64,000 nt of DNA from an uncultured Fusobacterium sp. Lineage in GTDB: Bacteria; Fusobacteriota; Fusobacteriia; Fusobacteriales; Fusobacteriaceae. The stretch spans positions 1 to 64,000 of the forward strand of contig UQJY01000005.1 in assembly GCA_900541465.1 (NCBI GenBank). Direction: 5' to 3'. Both the position numbers and the translations under genes were made by a program. Under the pieces are notes generated by a model, which saw only the letters and a list, made by a program, of their open reading frames with translations, was not told the origin of the DNA and made no database searches. This document shows, piece by piece, positions 31,959 through 40,614 of the stretch (its first letter is position 1; the number at the start of each line of letters is the position of its first letter).

Positions 31959-32924
31959 ATGTTAAATATAAATGGTTTACAAATAAATGTACCTATTATT
32001 CAAGGCGGTATGGCAATAAGATGTTCTATGGCAAAACTTGCTGCTGCTGTTGCCAATGAGGGAGGAATTGGAGTTATAGCAGGAACTGCTCTTCCTTTGG
32101 AAGAACTTAGAGAAGAAATAAGAAAAGCAAGAAAACTTATTACAAAAAAAGGTGGAGCTTTAGGAGTAAATATAATGTTTGCTGCTTCTGATTTTGTTAA
32201 TCTTGTAAATGTATGTATAGAAGAAAAAGTTGATGTTATTATCTGCGGAGCTGGTTTCTCAAGAGATATTTTTTCAATGGTAAAAGGGACAGGAATAAAA
32301 CTTTTCCCTATTGTTTCATCTCTAAAACTTGCAAAAATTTCTGAGAAACTTGGAGCTGATGCAATAGTTGTTGAAGGTGGAAATGCAGGAGGACATCTTG
32401 GAACTGACTTAGATTCTTGGGATATTATGGAAGAGATTACAAAAAATATAAAAATTCCTGTATTTGGTGCTGGTGGAGTTATAACTCCAGCTGATGCAGA
32501 AAGAATGCTTTCACTTGGAACAACAGGAGTTCAAATGGGAAGCCGTTTTGTAGCTACTCATGAATGTGCTGTGAGTGATGAATTTAAAAATATGTATATA
32601 AACTGCAAAAAAGGAGATATAGTAAAAATTATGAGTTCTGTAGGACTTCCTGCCAATGCAATCATAAGCCCGTTTGCAGAAAAACTTTTATCTGAAGAAA
32701 AACTTACACCAAAAAGCTGTACTAACTGCTTAAAACACTGCAAAAGAAATTTCTGTGTAAGTAAAAGCCTTGTAGCAGGACATGAGGGAGACCTTGAAAA
32801 TGGTTTATTCTTTGCTGGAAAAGATGCTTGGAAAATAAACGACATTGTAAGTGTCCATGAAATTTTTGAAAGATTTGCACCTGTATTTAAAAAATTTTTT
32901 GAAAATAAAAAATTAACTGCTTAA
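31959..32924 (+). CDS. FabK/nitronate monooxygenase-like FMN enzyme
   Basis: 321 aa TIM-barrel flavoprotein: PIIQGGMAIRCSMAKLAAA at the start, GGNAGGHLG (about residues 147-155), FGAGGV and GVQMGSRFVAT. The family contains trans-2-enoyl-ACP reductase FabK and nitronate monooxygenase. The promoter operator and lipid neighbours favour a fatty-acid role. Near residue 260 it has CTNCLKHCKRNFC, four cysteines in a tight cluster that could bind iron-sulfur or zinc and are not part of classic FabK. The frame opens at 31944 (TTG), but GGGAGG lies there; the ATG at 31959 is correct. Confidence 0.8.
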   Translation: MLNINGLQINVPIIQGGMAIRCSMAKLAAAVANEGGIGVIAGTALPLEELREEIRKARKLITKKGGALGVNIMFAASDFVNLVNVCIEEKVDVIICGAGFSRDIFSMVKGTGIKLFPIVSSLKLAKISEKLGADAIVVEGGNAGGHLGTDLDSWDIMEEITKNIKIPVFGAGGVITPADAERMLSLGTTGVQMGSRFVATHECAVSDEFKNMYINCKKGDIVKIMSSVGLPANAIISPFAEKLLSEEKLTPKSCTNCLKHCKRNFCVSKSLVAGHEGDLENGLFFAGKDAWKINDIVSVHEIFERFAPVFKKFFENKKLTA

Positions 32925-32930
32925 AATAAA

Positions 32931-33108
32931 TCCTTGCATTGAAAAATAGTTCGCAATTAATGCAGTGAACAAAACGCAAAAATTCATATGTTTGAACGAA
33001 GTGAGTTTATGATTTTTAGTTTTGAGAACAAAATTAATAGAACTATTTTTCACCAGCAGGGCAGTTTTCTTTTGGTTCGTTTTCTTTGTCTGCACAAAGA
33101 AAATGGAC
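32931..33108 (+). repeat. Dispersed non-coding repeat, copy B
   Basis: The uninterrupted counterpart of copy A (3810-4074), from TTGCATTGAAAAATAG through GAACGAAGTGAGTTT and CACCAGCAGG to CACAAAGAAAATG. Inverted A/T-rich parts can fold. It fills the space between two convergent genes. Confidence 0.7.
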
Positions 33109-33109
33109 A

Positions 33110-33745
33110 CTATTTATTCTTTATAATTTCTTTTATTTTTCCTTTCTCAAATACCGCTATTCTGTCTGAAATCTGATTTACAAAATCTATTTCGTGGCTT
33201 ACAATAACCATTGTGATATTGCTGTTGTCTCTTAAAAAAGAAATAACATTCTGCACTTCTTTTACCATTTCTGGATCAAGGGCTGATGTAGGTTCATCAA
33301 ATAAAAGCACCTCAGGATTTTTTGCTAACGCCCTTGCTATCGCAACCCTCTGCTTCTGACCACCAGAAAGAGTTTTCGGATAAAAATCAGCCTTATCTTT
33401 AAGGCCAACTTTTTCAAGAAGATTTAATGCAATCTCTCTGGCTTTTTTCCTGTCTATTTTATCTACAACTATTAAAGATTCCATAATATTTTGTGCAGCA
33501 GTTTTATGAGGGAAAAGGTTGAAAGACTGAAAAACCATTCCCATTTTACTTTTATCAGGAGTATTTATTGTACCTGAATTTATATTTTCAAGCCCAATAA
33601 GACATCTTAAAAAAGTTGATTTTCCTCCTCCAGAAGCTCCAATTATAGAAACAACTTCCCCTTTTTCAATATCTAAATCTATCCCTTTTAAAATTTCATC
33701 ATTTTTAAATTTTTTATGAAGATTTCTGACACTTATGCAAGACAT
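33110..33745 (-). CDS. Amino-acid ABC transporter, ATP-binding protein
   Basis: 211 aa. Walker A GASGGGKST (about residues 36-44), Q-loop VFQSFNLFPH, signature LSGGQKQR, Walker B LLFDEPTSALD, and H-loop VSHE. GlnQ/HisP class, but about 30 residues shorter than usual at the C terminus. Third gene of the operon with a permease and binding protein (1-nt spacing). The histidine leader upstream suggests histidine transport. Confidence 0.92.
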   Translation of the reverse strand: MSCISVRNLHKKFKNDEILKGIDLDIEKGEVVSIIGASGGGKSTFLRCLIGLENINSGTINTPDKSKMGMVFQSFNLFPHKTAAQNIMESLIVVDKIDRKKAREIALNLLEKVGLKDKADFYPKTLSGGQKQRVAIARALAKNPEVLLFDEPTSALDPEMVKEVQNVISFLRDNSNITMVIVSHEIDFVNQISDRIAVFEKGKIKEIIKNK

Positions 33746-33746
33746 T

Positions 33747-34376
33747 TTAAATCATCACCTTTTCTTCCAGTTTTTTAAAGAATGCAATTACAACCACAGA
33801 CATTAAAAGATAAAGCACTGCACAGATTATAAAAGGCACAACTGAAAAATCACGAGTAACAAGTTCTCTTGAATTTCTCAAAATCTCCGCCATTCCTATT
33901 GCTGATACCAAAGATGTATCTTTTATAAGTGAGATTGCCTCATTTGATAAAGGCGGAAGTGCTGTAATAAGTGACTGCGGAATAATTATTCTTCTCATTG
34001 TCTGCCAGTATGACATTCCTAAAACTTTTGCTGCCTCATACTGCCCCTGTTCTATTCCTAAAATACTTCCTCTAAATATTTCACAGAAATATGCTGCATA
34101 GTTTATTACAAATGTTACAACAGCTGCAGTAAATGGTGTAAATCTAAGCCCCAATAACATTGGAAGCCCGTAATATACAAAGAACAGCTGAAGAAGAAGG
34201 GGAGTTCCCCTAAAAAGCGATGTATAAAATAAAATTACATTATTTAAAATTCCTTTATTTTTTAATCTTCCCAGTGAAAGAAGAACTCCTAAAGGAAGAG
34301 AGAATACCATCGTTAAAATATATAAATTTATAGTAAGCCCTAATCCTTTAAGTATGAATAAAATGTCATTCTGCAT
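33747..34376 (-). CDS. Amino-acid ABC transporter, permease
   Basis: 209 aa with about five membrane spans and the EAA loop (EAAKVLGMSYWQTMRRIIIPQ) that contacts the ATPase. HisM/GlnP family. The frame opens further upstream inside the previous gene, but GAGGAGA precedes the ATG at 34376. It overlaps the end of the binding-protein frame by a few bases at the ribosome site, typical of coupled translation. Confidence 0.92.
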   Translation of the reverse strand: MQNDILFILKGLGLTINLYILTMVFSLPLGVLLSLGRLKNKGILNNVILFYTSLFRGTPLLLQLFFVYYGLPMLLGLRFTPFTAAVVTFVINYAAYFCEIFRGSILGIEQGQYEAAKVLGMSYWQTMRRIIIPQSLITALPPLSNEAISLIKDTSLVSAIGMAEILRNSRELVTRDFSVVPFIICAVLYLLMSVVVIAFFKKLEEKVMI

Positions 34377-34378
34377 AA

Positions 34379-35149
34379 TTAATTCTCCTCTTTTCCAAAC
34401 CATTTTTCAGAAATTCTTCCAAAAGTTCCGTCAGCTTTCATTTCATTTAAAGTTTCATTTAATTTTTCAACTAATGCTTTATCATTTTTTCTCATTGCAA
34501 CACCGTAGTATTCTTTTGTAAGAGATTCTTCAGAATAAGTAAGTGTTGCTCTTTTAGAGTTGTAATATTTTCCTGCAACAGTATCAACTACAACTGCATC
34601 TGTTCTTCCTGCTTCAAGGTCCATAAGAGCTTCAACGTTTGTTGCATATTTTTTAACTTCTTTTATTTTAGAAAATACATCACTTTTTTGAACTGCATAG
34701 TCTGCTGAACTTCCAAGCTGAAGTCCCACAACTTTTCCTTCAAGTTCAGAAACTTTATTTACTTTTGCTTCTCTTCTTGAGAAAATAAGCTGTCCATCTG
34801 TAAAATATGGTTCAGAGAAAGCTGCCTGTTTTTGTCTTTCTTCTGTCATTGTCATTCCGTTCCATACCATATCAATATTTCCGCTGTTTAAGTCAAACAT
34901 AATTCCGTCCCATTCACAAGGTTTAAATTCAACTTCAACGCCCCATCTTTTTGCAACTTCTTTTGCAAGGTCTATGTCAAAACCAACAATTTCTCCGTCA
35001 TCTCCTCTAAATCCCATTGGAGCAAATGTTGCATCAAGACCGACAACAAATTTTCCGTTCTTCTGAACTTTTTCAAAAGATTTGTCTGCACCAAACACAC
35101 CTGTAACTAAAACCATAAACATCATAACAACTGCAAATAATTTTTTCAT
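34379..35149 (-). CDS. Amino-acid ABC transporter, substrate-binding protein
   Basis: 256 aa. Signal peptide MKKLFAVVMMFMVLVTGVFG, then a periplasmic type II binding fold (SBP_bac_3): VGLDATFAPMGFRGDDGEIVG matches the substrate-site start, and FDIDLAKEVAKRWG follows. The ATG at 35149 has AGGGGGG upstream. Family members bind Gln, His, Arg or cystine. A leader with four His codons in front of this gene favours histidine. First structural gene of the three-gene operon. Confidence 0.9.
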   Translation of the reverse strand: MKKLFAVVMMFMVLVTGVFGADKSFEKVQKNGKFVVGLDATFAPMGFRGDDGEIVGFDIDLAKEVAKRWGVEVEFKPCEWDGIMFDLNSGNIDMVWNGMTMTEERQKQAAFSEPYFTDGQLIFSRREAKVNKVSELEGKVVGLQLGSSADYAVQKSDVFSKIKEVKKYATNVEALMDLEAGRTDAVVVDTVAGKYYNSKRATLTYSEESLTKEYYGVAMRKNDKALVEKLNETLNEMKADGTFGRISEKWFGKEEN

Positions 35150-35182
35150 ATAAATCCCCCCTTTTAATTTAAAAAAATTTAA

Positions 35183-35214
35183 TAAAAAAGCCACCTGAAT
35201 GTATCAGATGGCTT
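35183..35214 (-). terminator. Attenuator terminator before the ABC operon
   Basis: GCCATCTGA pairs with TCAGGTGGC (one G-U) on the minus strand, followed by TTTTTTATT. It lies upstream of the first gene, between it and the leader peptide. Confidence 0.85.
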
Positions 35215-35251
35215 ATATAACAGAAAAAACTTTTTAATTTCAACTTCTCCG

Positions 35252-35302
35252 CCATAGATACAGACTCAAATTTTTGTATTTCAACATGAGTCTGCATCTA
35301 TG
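35252..35302 (-). promoter_or_regulatory. Leader hairpin of the His attenuator
   Basis: A 16-bp stem: CATAGATGCAGACTCA with TGAGTCTGTATCTATG. Its 3' arm can instead pair with CCATAGATA, which overlaps the last His codons, and imperfectly with the 5' arm of the terminator. Mutually exclusive folds are therefore possible. Confidence 0.65.
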
Positions 35303-35326
35303 AACTGCGTCATAAAAACAAACTCT

Positions 35327-35383
35327 CTATCTATGGTGATGATGTATTATGTTTTTCATAACTATTGAAATTCTGCCTAACAT
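35327..35383 (-). CDS. Histidine leader peptide (18 aa)
   Basis: ATG at 35383-35381, TAG at 35329-35327, with AAAGGAGAAAACA upstream. The peptide MLGRISIVMKNIIHHHHR has four consecutive His codons just before the end, as in the his operon leader of enteric bacteria (seven His). It is followed by the hairpin at 35252-35302 and the terminator at 35183-35214. The design predicts read-through when charged His-tRNA is scarce. Confidence 0.82.
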   Translation of the reverse strand: MLGRISIVMKNIIHHHHR

Positions 35384-35425
35384 TGTTTTCTCCTTTTGTT
35401 CTTTGATTTTTGTTTTCTTGTGTTA

Positions 35426-35454
35426 AGGATACTCCTATAAATCTTATTTGTCAA
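35426..35454 (-). promoter_or_regulatory. ABC operon promoter
   Basis: Minus-strand TTGACA (35449-35454), a 17-bp spacer, then TATCCT (35426-35431). 35455-35547 further upstream is AT-rich and shows nothing else. Confidence 0.75.
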
Positions 35455-35547
35455 CTAAAAAATTTTTTTATCTTTTAAAAAAATAAATTTTTTTTTCTTT
35501 TCAGCTGATTTTTTTTACTTTTAATTTGTAAAAAAATTTTTTATATA

Positions 35548-36162
35548 TTACACAATTTTTTTACCATGATATTCAAAAGCCGGAATTTTTTTAGAAACTT
35601 CTTGAAAATTTTCTGCTGTAATTCTTCCTGCTGCAACTATAATTATTCTGCCGTCAGCTTTTTCTATCATTTTATTTAAAATCTCTGCTCCTTCAAGAGC
35701 TGTTTCTTTTGTTCCAGAAGATAAAATTCTTTTCACTCTTGCATTTATAAGCCCCTCTACAGCTTCCACAGGATTTTCAAGCTCATCTATTGCTTTATGA
35801 AATGTAACTTCCATAGGATATGCAAGAGAAACAAACTCTTTCACAAGAGAAAAATCTATTTTTTTATCTTTAGTAAGCATTCCAAGAACAACTCCCTCTG
35901 CACCAAGAGATTTACACATTTTTACATCTTCTTTCATTATCTCAATTTCATCTTCAGTGTAAAAAAAGTCTCCTCCTCTTGGTCTTATTATCGGGAATAC
36001 AGGAATTTTTAATTTTTCCAATGCTTTTTTGATTGTCCCGTAAGACTGTGTTGTTCCTCCAAAACTTAAATTATCACAAAGTTCTATTCTGTCAGCTCCT
36101 CTTTTTTCAGCTTCCAGAGCTTCAGCAAGATTTTCTACACAGACTTCTTTTAAAATTTTCAT
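35548..36162 (-). CDS. cutC: CutC family protein
   Basis: 204 aa TIM-barrel protein. KEVCVENLAEALEAEKRGADRIELCDNL at the start is typical of the family, as are IRPRGGDF, VLGML, TFHKAID and RILSSGT. Named for copper homeostasis in E. coli, though its biochemical activity is not settled. The start has GGGAGAATT upstream. Located 14 nt after the ClC gene, co-oriented. Confidence 0.9.
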   Translation of the reverse strand: MKILKEVCVENLAEALEAEKRGADRIELCDNLSFGGTTQSYGTIKKALEKLKIPVFPIIRPRGGDFFYTEDEIEIMKEDVKMCKSLGAEGVVLGMLTKDKKIDFSLVKEFVSLAYPMEVTFHKAIDELENPVEAVEGLINARVKRILSSGTKETALEGAEILNKMIEKADGRIIIVAAGRITAENFQEVSKKIPAFEYHGKKIV

Positions 36163-36176
36163 AATAATTCTCCCTT

Positions 36177-37772
36177 TTATGCTTCACCCATTTCTATAAG
36201 CAGAGGTTTTACAAGTGAAGCTGTTCTTTCGTCCATTAAAAATACCAGTAAATCTCCCGCAAGCATTTTTGTTTCTCCGTGCGGAATTATTTCTCTGTCC
36301 CCTCTGTCTATTCCAACGATAAGACATTTTTCAGGCCATACAATCTCTTTAACTTTTTTACCGTCAAGTAAGCTGTCTAACCCTACAGGAATTTTTATTG
36401 TAATTTTTTTCTCTTCGTCTCCATTTTCATCCAGTCCTTTTGGAAGCATATTCTCAAGAAGAATATCATTTATAGATCTCATCTTTATAACTTCTGTCAT
36501 AAGGAAAGTAATCATGCACACTGTTACAAGTGGGAAGAAATGAGAGAATGAACCTGTAACTTCAAGCATAAGTATCGTACTTGTAATTGGTGCTTTCATA
36601 ACTGCAGTAAGAAGAGCAGCCATTCCAAGTACTATAAAATAAACTTCATATCCGGGAGTTACTTCCGGAATAAGATTTATCACAAACATTCCATAAATTT
36701 TTCCTGCAAGTGCTCCAAGAACAATCATAGGAAGAAATAATCCGCCCGGAATTCCTGATGAAAAACAAGCTGCAGTAAACAAAAACTTAAGCACAAAAAG
36801 AATTATAAGAGTTTTGTAGGTGTAGCTTCCATGCATTACTTTTTCTGCAAGCGTATGTTCTCCGCCTGTTACTTCGCCAAAAAATATTCCCATAAAAACT
36901 GTTATTGTAATAATGACAACAGGTTTAAATATTGGATTTATCTTTATCTTTCCATAAATTTTCTGTCCTTTTAAAAGTGCTCCTTCAAAAAGTTTTGCTA
37001 TTATTGTCATTACAAGAGCAAAAATAATTATTAAAAAATAATATTTTAACTGATAAGTTGTATCAACATGAATATTAAGACTCGGGCTGAATCCAAAGAA
37101 ATATTTGGAAACAAATTCAGCACACACAGAAGATATCAGCACACAAGTTACAAGAAGAGGGGACATAAATTTATGAAGTTCCTCTATTGCAAAAACAACC
37201 CCGGCAAGAGGTGCTCCAAATGCCGCTCCAAGCCCTGCACTTGCTCCGCAGGAAATTAAATATTTTTTATCATATTCATTTCTTTTAAAAATTTTAAAAA
37301 CTCCTGTTCCAACTTCTGCTCCAAGCTGTACAGAAGGACCTTCTCTTCCTAAAGACATTCCACTTCCTACTGCCACAACTCCCCCAACAAATTTTGCAGC
37401 CAGTTCTCTTGCCCATGAAAAATCCATTTGTCTTATAAGAACTCCTTTTACCTGTGGAATTCCGCTTCCTTTTATCATTGGATATTTTACAACAACATAT
37501 CCAAGAAAAACAGAAGTTATAAGAATAAGGACGGCAAGAATAAAAATAGTCTGAGCATCAAAAAGAGTGTGTCTTACATATTCATAAAACATCTCTCTGT
37601 ATTTTTGAGCAAGACTAAGGGAAACTCTGTAACCCACAATCACAACTCCTGTCATTACTCCAACTACTGCCCCATAAAAATAAAGGCTTAAATGTGAGCT
37701 ATGGTGAGTTTTAAGTACTTTATCAGCTGTTTCTTTTCTCAACTTTCTACTCTCCTTTATAAATTTTATCAA
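36177..37772 (-). CDS. ClC family chloride channel/exchanger with TrkA-C domain
   Basis: 531 aa with 10-12 membrane helices. Selectivity motifs: GSGIPQVKG (about residues 100-108) and GREGPSVQLGA, then the gating region. The C-terminal ~70 residues, after VGLDSLLDGKKV, resemble a TrkA-C/RCK domain (LAGDLLVFLMDE) that binds a small ligand. Exchanges Cl- or F- for H+, aiding acid resistance or ion balance. The end of the gene lies 14 nt before cutC. Confidence 0.9.
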   Translation of the reverse strand: MIKFIKESRKLRKETADKVLKTHHSSHLSLYFYGAVVGVMTGVVIVGYRVSLSLAQKYREMFYEYVRHTLFDAQTIFILAVLILITSVFLGYVVVKYPMIKGSGIPQVKGVLIRQMDFSWARELAAKFVGGVVAVGSGMSLGREGPSVQLGAEVGTGVFKIFKRNEYDKKYLISCGASAGLGAAFGAPLAGVVFAIEELHKFMSPLLVTCVLISSVCAEFVSKYFFGFSPSLNIHVDTTYQLKYYFLIIIFALVMTIIAKLFEGALLKGQKIYGKIKINPIFKPVVIITITVFMGIFFGEVTGGEHTLAEKVMHGSYTYKTLIILFVLKFLFTAACFSSGIPGGLFLPMIVLGALAGKIYGMFVINLIPEVTPGYEVYFIVLGMAALLTAVMKAPITSTILMLEVTGSFSHFFPLVTVCMITFLMTEVIKMRSINDILLENMLPKGLDENGDEEKKITIKIPVGLDSLLDGKKVKEIVWPEKCLIVGIDRGDREIIPHGETKMLAGDLLVFLMDERTASLVKPLLIEMGEA

Positions 37773-37851
37773 TTAAAAAAATTAAATTTTATTTTTATAA
37801 ATCTGTATTAATTTTAAAATATCATTTTTTCTTTTTTTTATCAATAAGTTT

Positions 37852-40410
37852 TTATAAAATCTCCTTTATATCATCTGCTGCATAAATTTTTTCAAAAGAT
37901 TTTATATTTTTTAAAATTTCATATCTTTTTCTAAGAGGAAGTTTTTTTGACCATATATATTCCTTGTCAGAAAGTTCTTCTTCATTTGTGATAATTATAT
38001 TTTCTGGAATTATATAATTATCCCTTACAATTTTTCTTTCAGTGTTTTTCGGCTCATCTTTTATAAACACCAGAGAATTTTTTGGATAATTTGAAAGATT
38101 TTCATTATAGAAAATATAAAAATCATAATTTTCAATATATTTTTCTGAAATATCCCCGTAATATTTTATTTCATCTGGAATGTTTTTTCCAATAAATAAA
38201 ACTTTTTTACCCATATTTTTGAAATAAAGTGACACCGTTTTTGAAATAATTCCAACTCCTCTATTTTCGTTATATACTGCTGTTACAGAATTTTTATTTC
38301 TAAAAATTTCAGCCAGAACTTCTTTTTGGAAAGAATTATAAGGAAGCTTCCCAATAAGATGATTTTTTATTTCACTGAATATTTCATTTGTTTTAATCTT
38401 AAAACACTCAAATGAAAAATCCTGCTCTATTAAAATATGCACGTTATAATTTTCCTCTGTAAGAACAATTTTTGAAATTTTTACAGAGAAGTTTTTATTA
38501 TATTTTTCATGTAGTGCTGTAAGAAGATATGAAACAGAATTATCAAGTTCCCCCACTGTTATTTTTCTGTCTGTTACAAAAACCATTCCCTCTGAATACA
38601 TAAGTTTTAAATTTTCACTTATTTTTCTTCTTGTATAAAAAACAGTTTCAATAGGAAATTTTGTATCATAAATTTCTGCTTCTTCTAAAAATCCATTGTC
38701 AAAACTTTTTGCTTCATCTGGCTTTTTCACATCTTCAATATACATTTTATACTGGTATCTGTTTTTAAAAGTCTCCATTTTAAGTTTAAAAGCTATATCC
38801 AGAACAGGATTTTTTTCTATGTCATTAAACATATCCTCTGCCCCGAACCACACACAATTTTTAATTTCAACACCATTTTTTATAACATTCATCATAAGAT
38901 GGCTCTGGTCTTTTCCTATTTTTCTTAAATTTGAATGTGTACAGTTTTTCATTGCAAAAAGTGGAGTCTGATTTCCAAAACCAAAAGGTTTTAATTTTGA
39001 AATTTCTTCTAAAAAATCATAAGAAATTTTATGAAGCTGTATCTCTTTATCAATTTTCACAGGCTTTAAAAAATATGATTTATCCATATTTTCTTCAATA
39101 AATTTATCCATTCTCTCTGCAAAAATTTCTATATTTTCTATGGGAATTGAAAACCCGGCTGCCCCTGCATGCCCTCCGTATTTTACAAATAACTCTTTCA
39201 TAGAATTTATTGCTTCTATAATATTAAACCCTTCAATGCTTCTGCATGAAGCTGTAGCAATTCCCTCATTTTTTTTAATCTCCATTATAACTGCAGGCTT
39301 ATAATATCTGTCTACAATTTTTGAAGCTACAATTCCTATAACCCCGTGATGAAATTTTTCATGAGCTACAACTATTATATTTTTTTCAGAAAGTTTTTTT
39401 TCTTCAATCTCATCAACAACAATATCATAAATATCGCTCTGAATATTTTTTCTCTCACTGTTTTTTTCTGTCAGTGTATAAGAAAGCTCATCACAAATTT
39501 TATTATCACTGCTTGTAAAAAGTTCTACTCCCATTTTTGCATCTTCAAGACGGCCGGCTGCATTAAAAATTGGAGCAATTATAAATCCAACATCATATGT
39601 GTCATATTCTCTCTCCCTGAAATCCGGGAATATTTTACGAAGAAGAGTGTTTAATCCGTTCCATTTTGTTTTACGAAGCTGTTCCAAACCTCTTTTTACA
39701 ATTATTCTGTTATCTTCCACAAGTGGAACTATATCAGCAACTGTTCCTATTGCAGCAATATCAAGATATTTATAAGCTGACTCCTCTATATTTAATTTTT
39801 TAAAAAGAGCAAGAACAAGCATAAAAGCTGTCCCGACCCCTGCAAGACTTCTGAAATCATAAAGGTTATCTTCTCTCTTGCAGTTTATAACACAGAAAGC
39901 ATTTGGAAGTTCATTGTTTATTTCGTGATGGTCTGTTATTATCATATCCATTCTAAGTTCATTTGCATAATTAACTTCTTCCAGAGATGAAATTCCACAG
40001 TCAACTGTAATTATAAGATTTCCGCCGTTATCTTTTATCTCTTTTATTGCATGTTTATTTAAACCATATCCCTCATCTCTTAACGGAATATAATATTCTG
40101 CATTAATTCCTATTTCTTTAAAAGCAAGATAAAGAAGAGATGTTGAAGTTATTCCGTCTACATCGTAATCTCCATATATCCAAATTGTTTCTTTTTTATC
40201 TCTCTTCTCCAAAATAAAATTTACAGCTTTTTCCATATCTTTTAAAAGAAAAGGATCTCTCAAATCAGAAAGACTGCACTGAATAAATTTTTCAATTTCT
40301 TCTTCTGTCGTAAGCCCTCTGCTTTCAAGAATGGAAAGCATATCTCTGCTGTATTTTTTTGTATTATAATTTTTTTTATTATCTCTGTATATCCATCTTG
40401 TATTTCTCAT
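37852..40410 (-). CDS. recJ: Single-stranded-DNA-specific exonuclease RecJ
   Basis: 5'-3' ssDNA exonuclease of recombination and repair. DHH motifs: IYGDYDVDGITS, DCGISS, DHHEINN, then HHGVIGIVASKI and GGHAGAAGFSI of the DHHA1 domain, and an OB region around 470-560. The C-terminal ~280 residues look like a degenerate P-loop helicase domain: LPYNSFQKEVLAEIFRNK followed by NRGVGII in the Walker A position. This matches the extra C-terminal domain of Firmicutes RecJ. The frame opens at 40446, but AGGA sits 5 nt before the third ATG, 40410 (MRNTRWIYR, 852 aa). Confidence 0.9.
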   Translation of the reverse strand: MRNTRWIYRDNKKNYNTKKYSRDMLSILESRGLTTEEEIEKFIQCSLSDLRDPFLLKDMEKAVNFILEKRDKKETIWIYGDYDVDGITSTSLLYLAFKEIGINAEYYIPLRDEGYGLNKHAIKEIKDNGGNLIITVDCGISSLEEVNYANELRMDMIITDHHEINNELPNAFCVINCKREDNLYDFRSLAGVGTAFMLVLALFKKLNIEESAYKYLDIAAIGTVADIVPLVEDNRIIVKRGLEQLRKTKWNGLNTLLRKIFPDFREREYDTYDVGFIIAPIFNAAGRLEDAKMGVELFTSSDNKICDELSYTLTEKNSERKNIQSDIYDIVVDEIEEKKLSEKNIIVVAHEKFHHGVIGIVASKIVDRYYKPAVIMEIKKNEGIATASCRSIEGFNIIEAINSMKELFVKYGGHAGAAGFSIPIENIEIFAERMDKFIEENMDKSYFLKPVKIDKEIQLHKISYDFLEEISKLKPFGFGNQTPLFAMKNCTHSNLRKIGKDQSHLMMNVIKNGVEIKNCVWFGAEDMFNDIEKNPVLDIAFKLKMETFKNRYQYKMYIEDVKKPDEAKSFDNGFLEEAEIYDTKFPIETVFYTRRKISENLKLMYSEGMVFVTDRKITVGELDNSVSYLLTALHEKYNKNFSVKISKIVLTEENYNVHILIEQDFSFECFKIKTNEIFSEIKNHLIGKLPYNSFQKEVLAEIFRNKNSVTAVYNENRGVGIISKTVSLYFKNMGKKVLFIGKNIPDEIKYYGDISEKYIENYDFYIFYNENLSNYPKNSLVFIKDEPKNTERKIVRDNYIIPENIIITNEEELSDKEYIWSKKLPLRKRYEILKNIKSFEKIYAADDIKEIL

Positions 40411-40490
40411 GTCATTCCTCATCTTTCCAAAAATATTTTCTATCATAAATTATCTCAAATAAATTATAAAATATCAACGATAAAATATAT

Positions 40491-40531
40491 GTTACTTTTC
40501 TTTTTCCCAAAAAAGAAAAGTAACCAAAAGA
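40491..40531. repeat. Hairpin repeat GTTACTTTTC...GAAAAGTAAC
   Basis: Second copy of the element at 23342-23384, including the trailing CAAAAGAAAA. It lies between recJ and the orphan gene pair. Confidence 0.6.
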
Positions 40532-40614
40532 AAATGAACATTTAATATAGAATTTTTTTCTCTTATGAAGTATAATTTATCTGGTAGCTATTATAAAAAT
40601 AGGAGGAGAGCTTC

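Noticed and set aside
35183..35454. T-box riboswitch before the ABC operon
   Set aside because: No T-box consensus or specifier stem is seen, while a translatable ORF with four His codons and a ribosome site is present.
40491..40531. Insertion-sequence end
   Set aside because: Only a short hairpin repeat with no transposase, target duplication or matching partner nearby.
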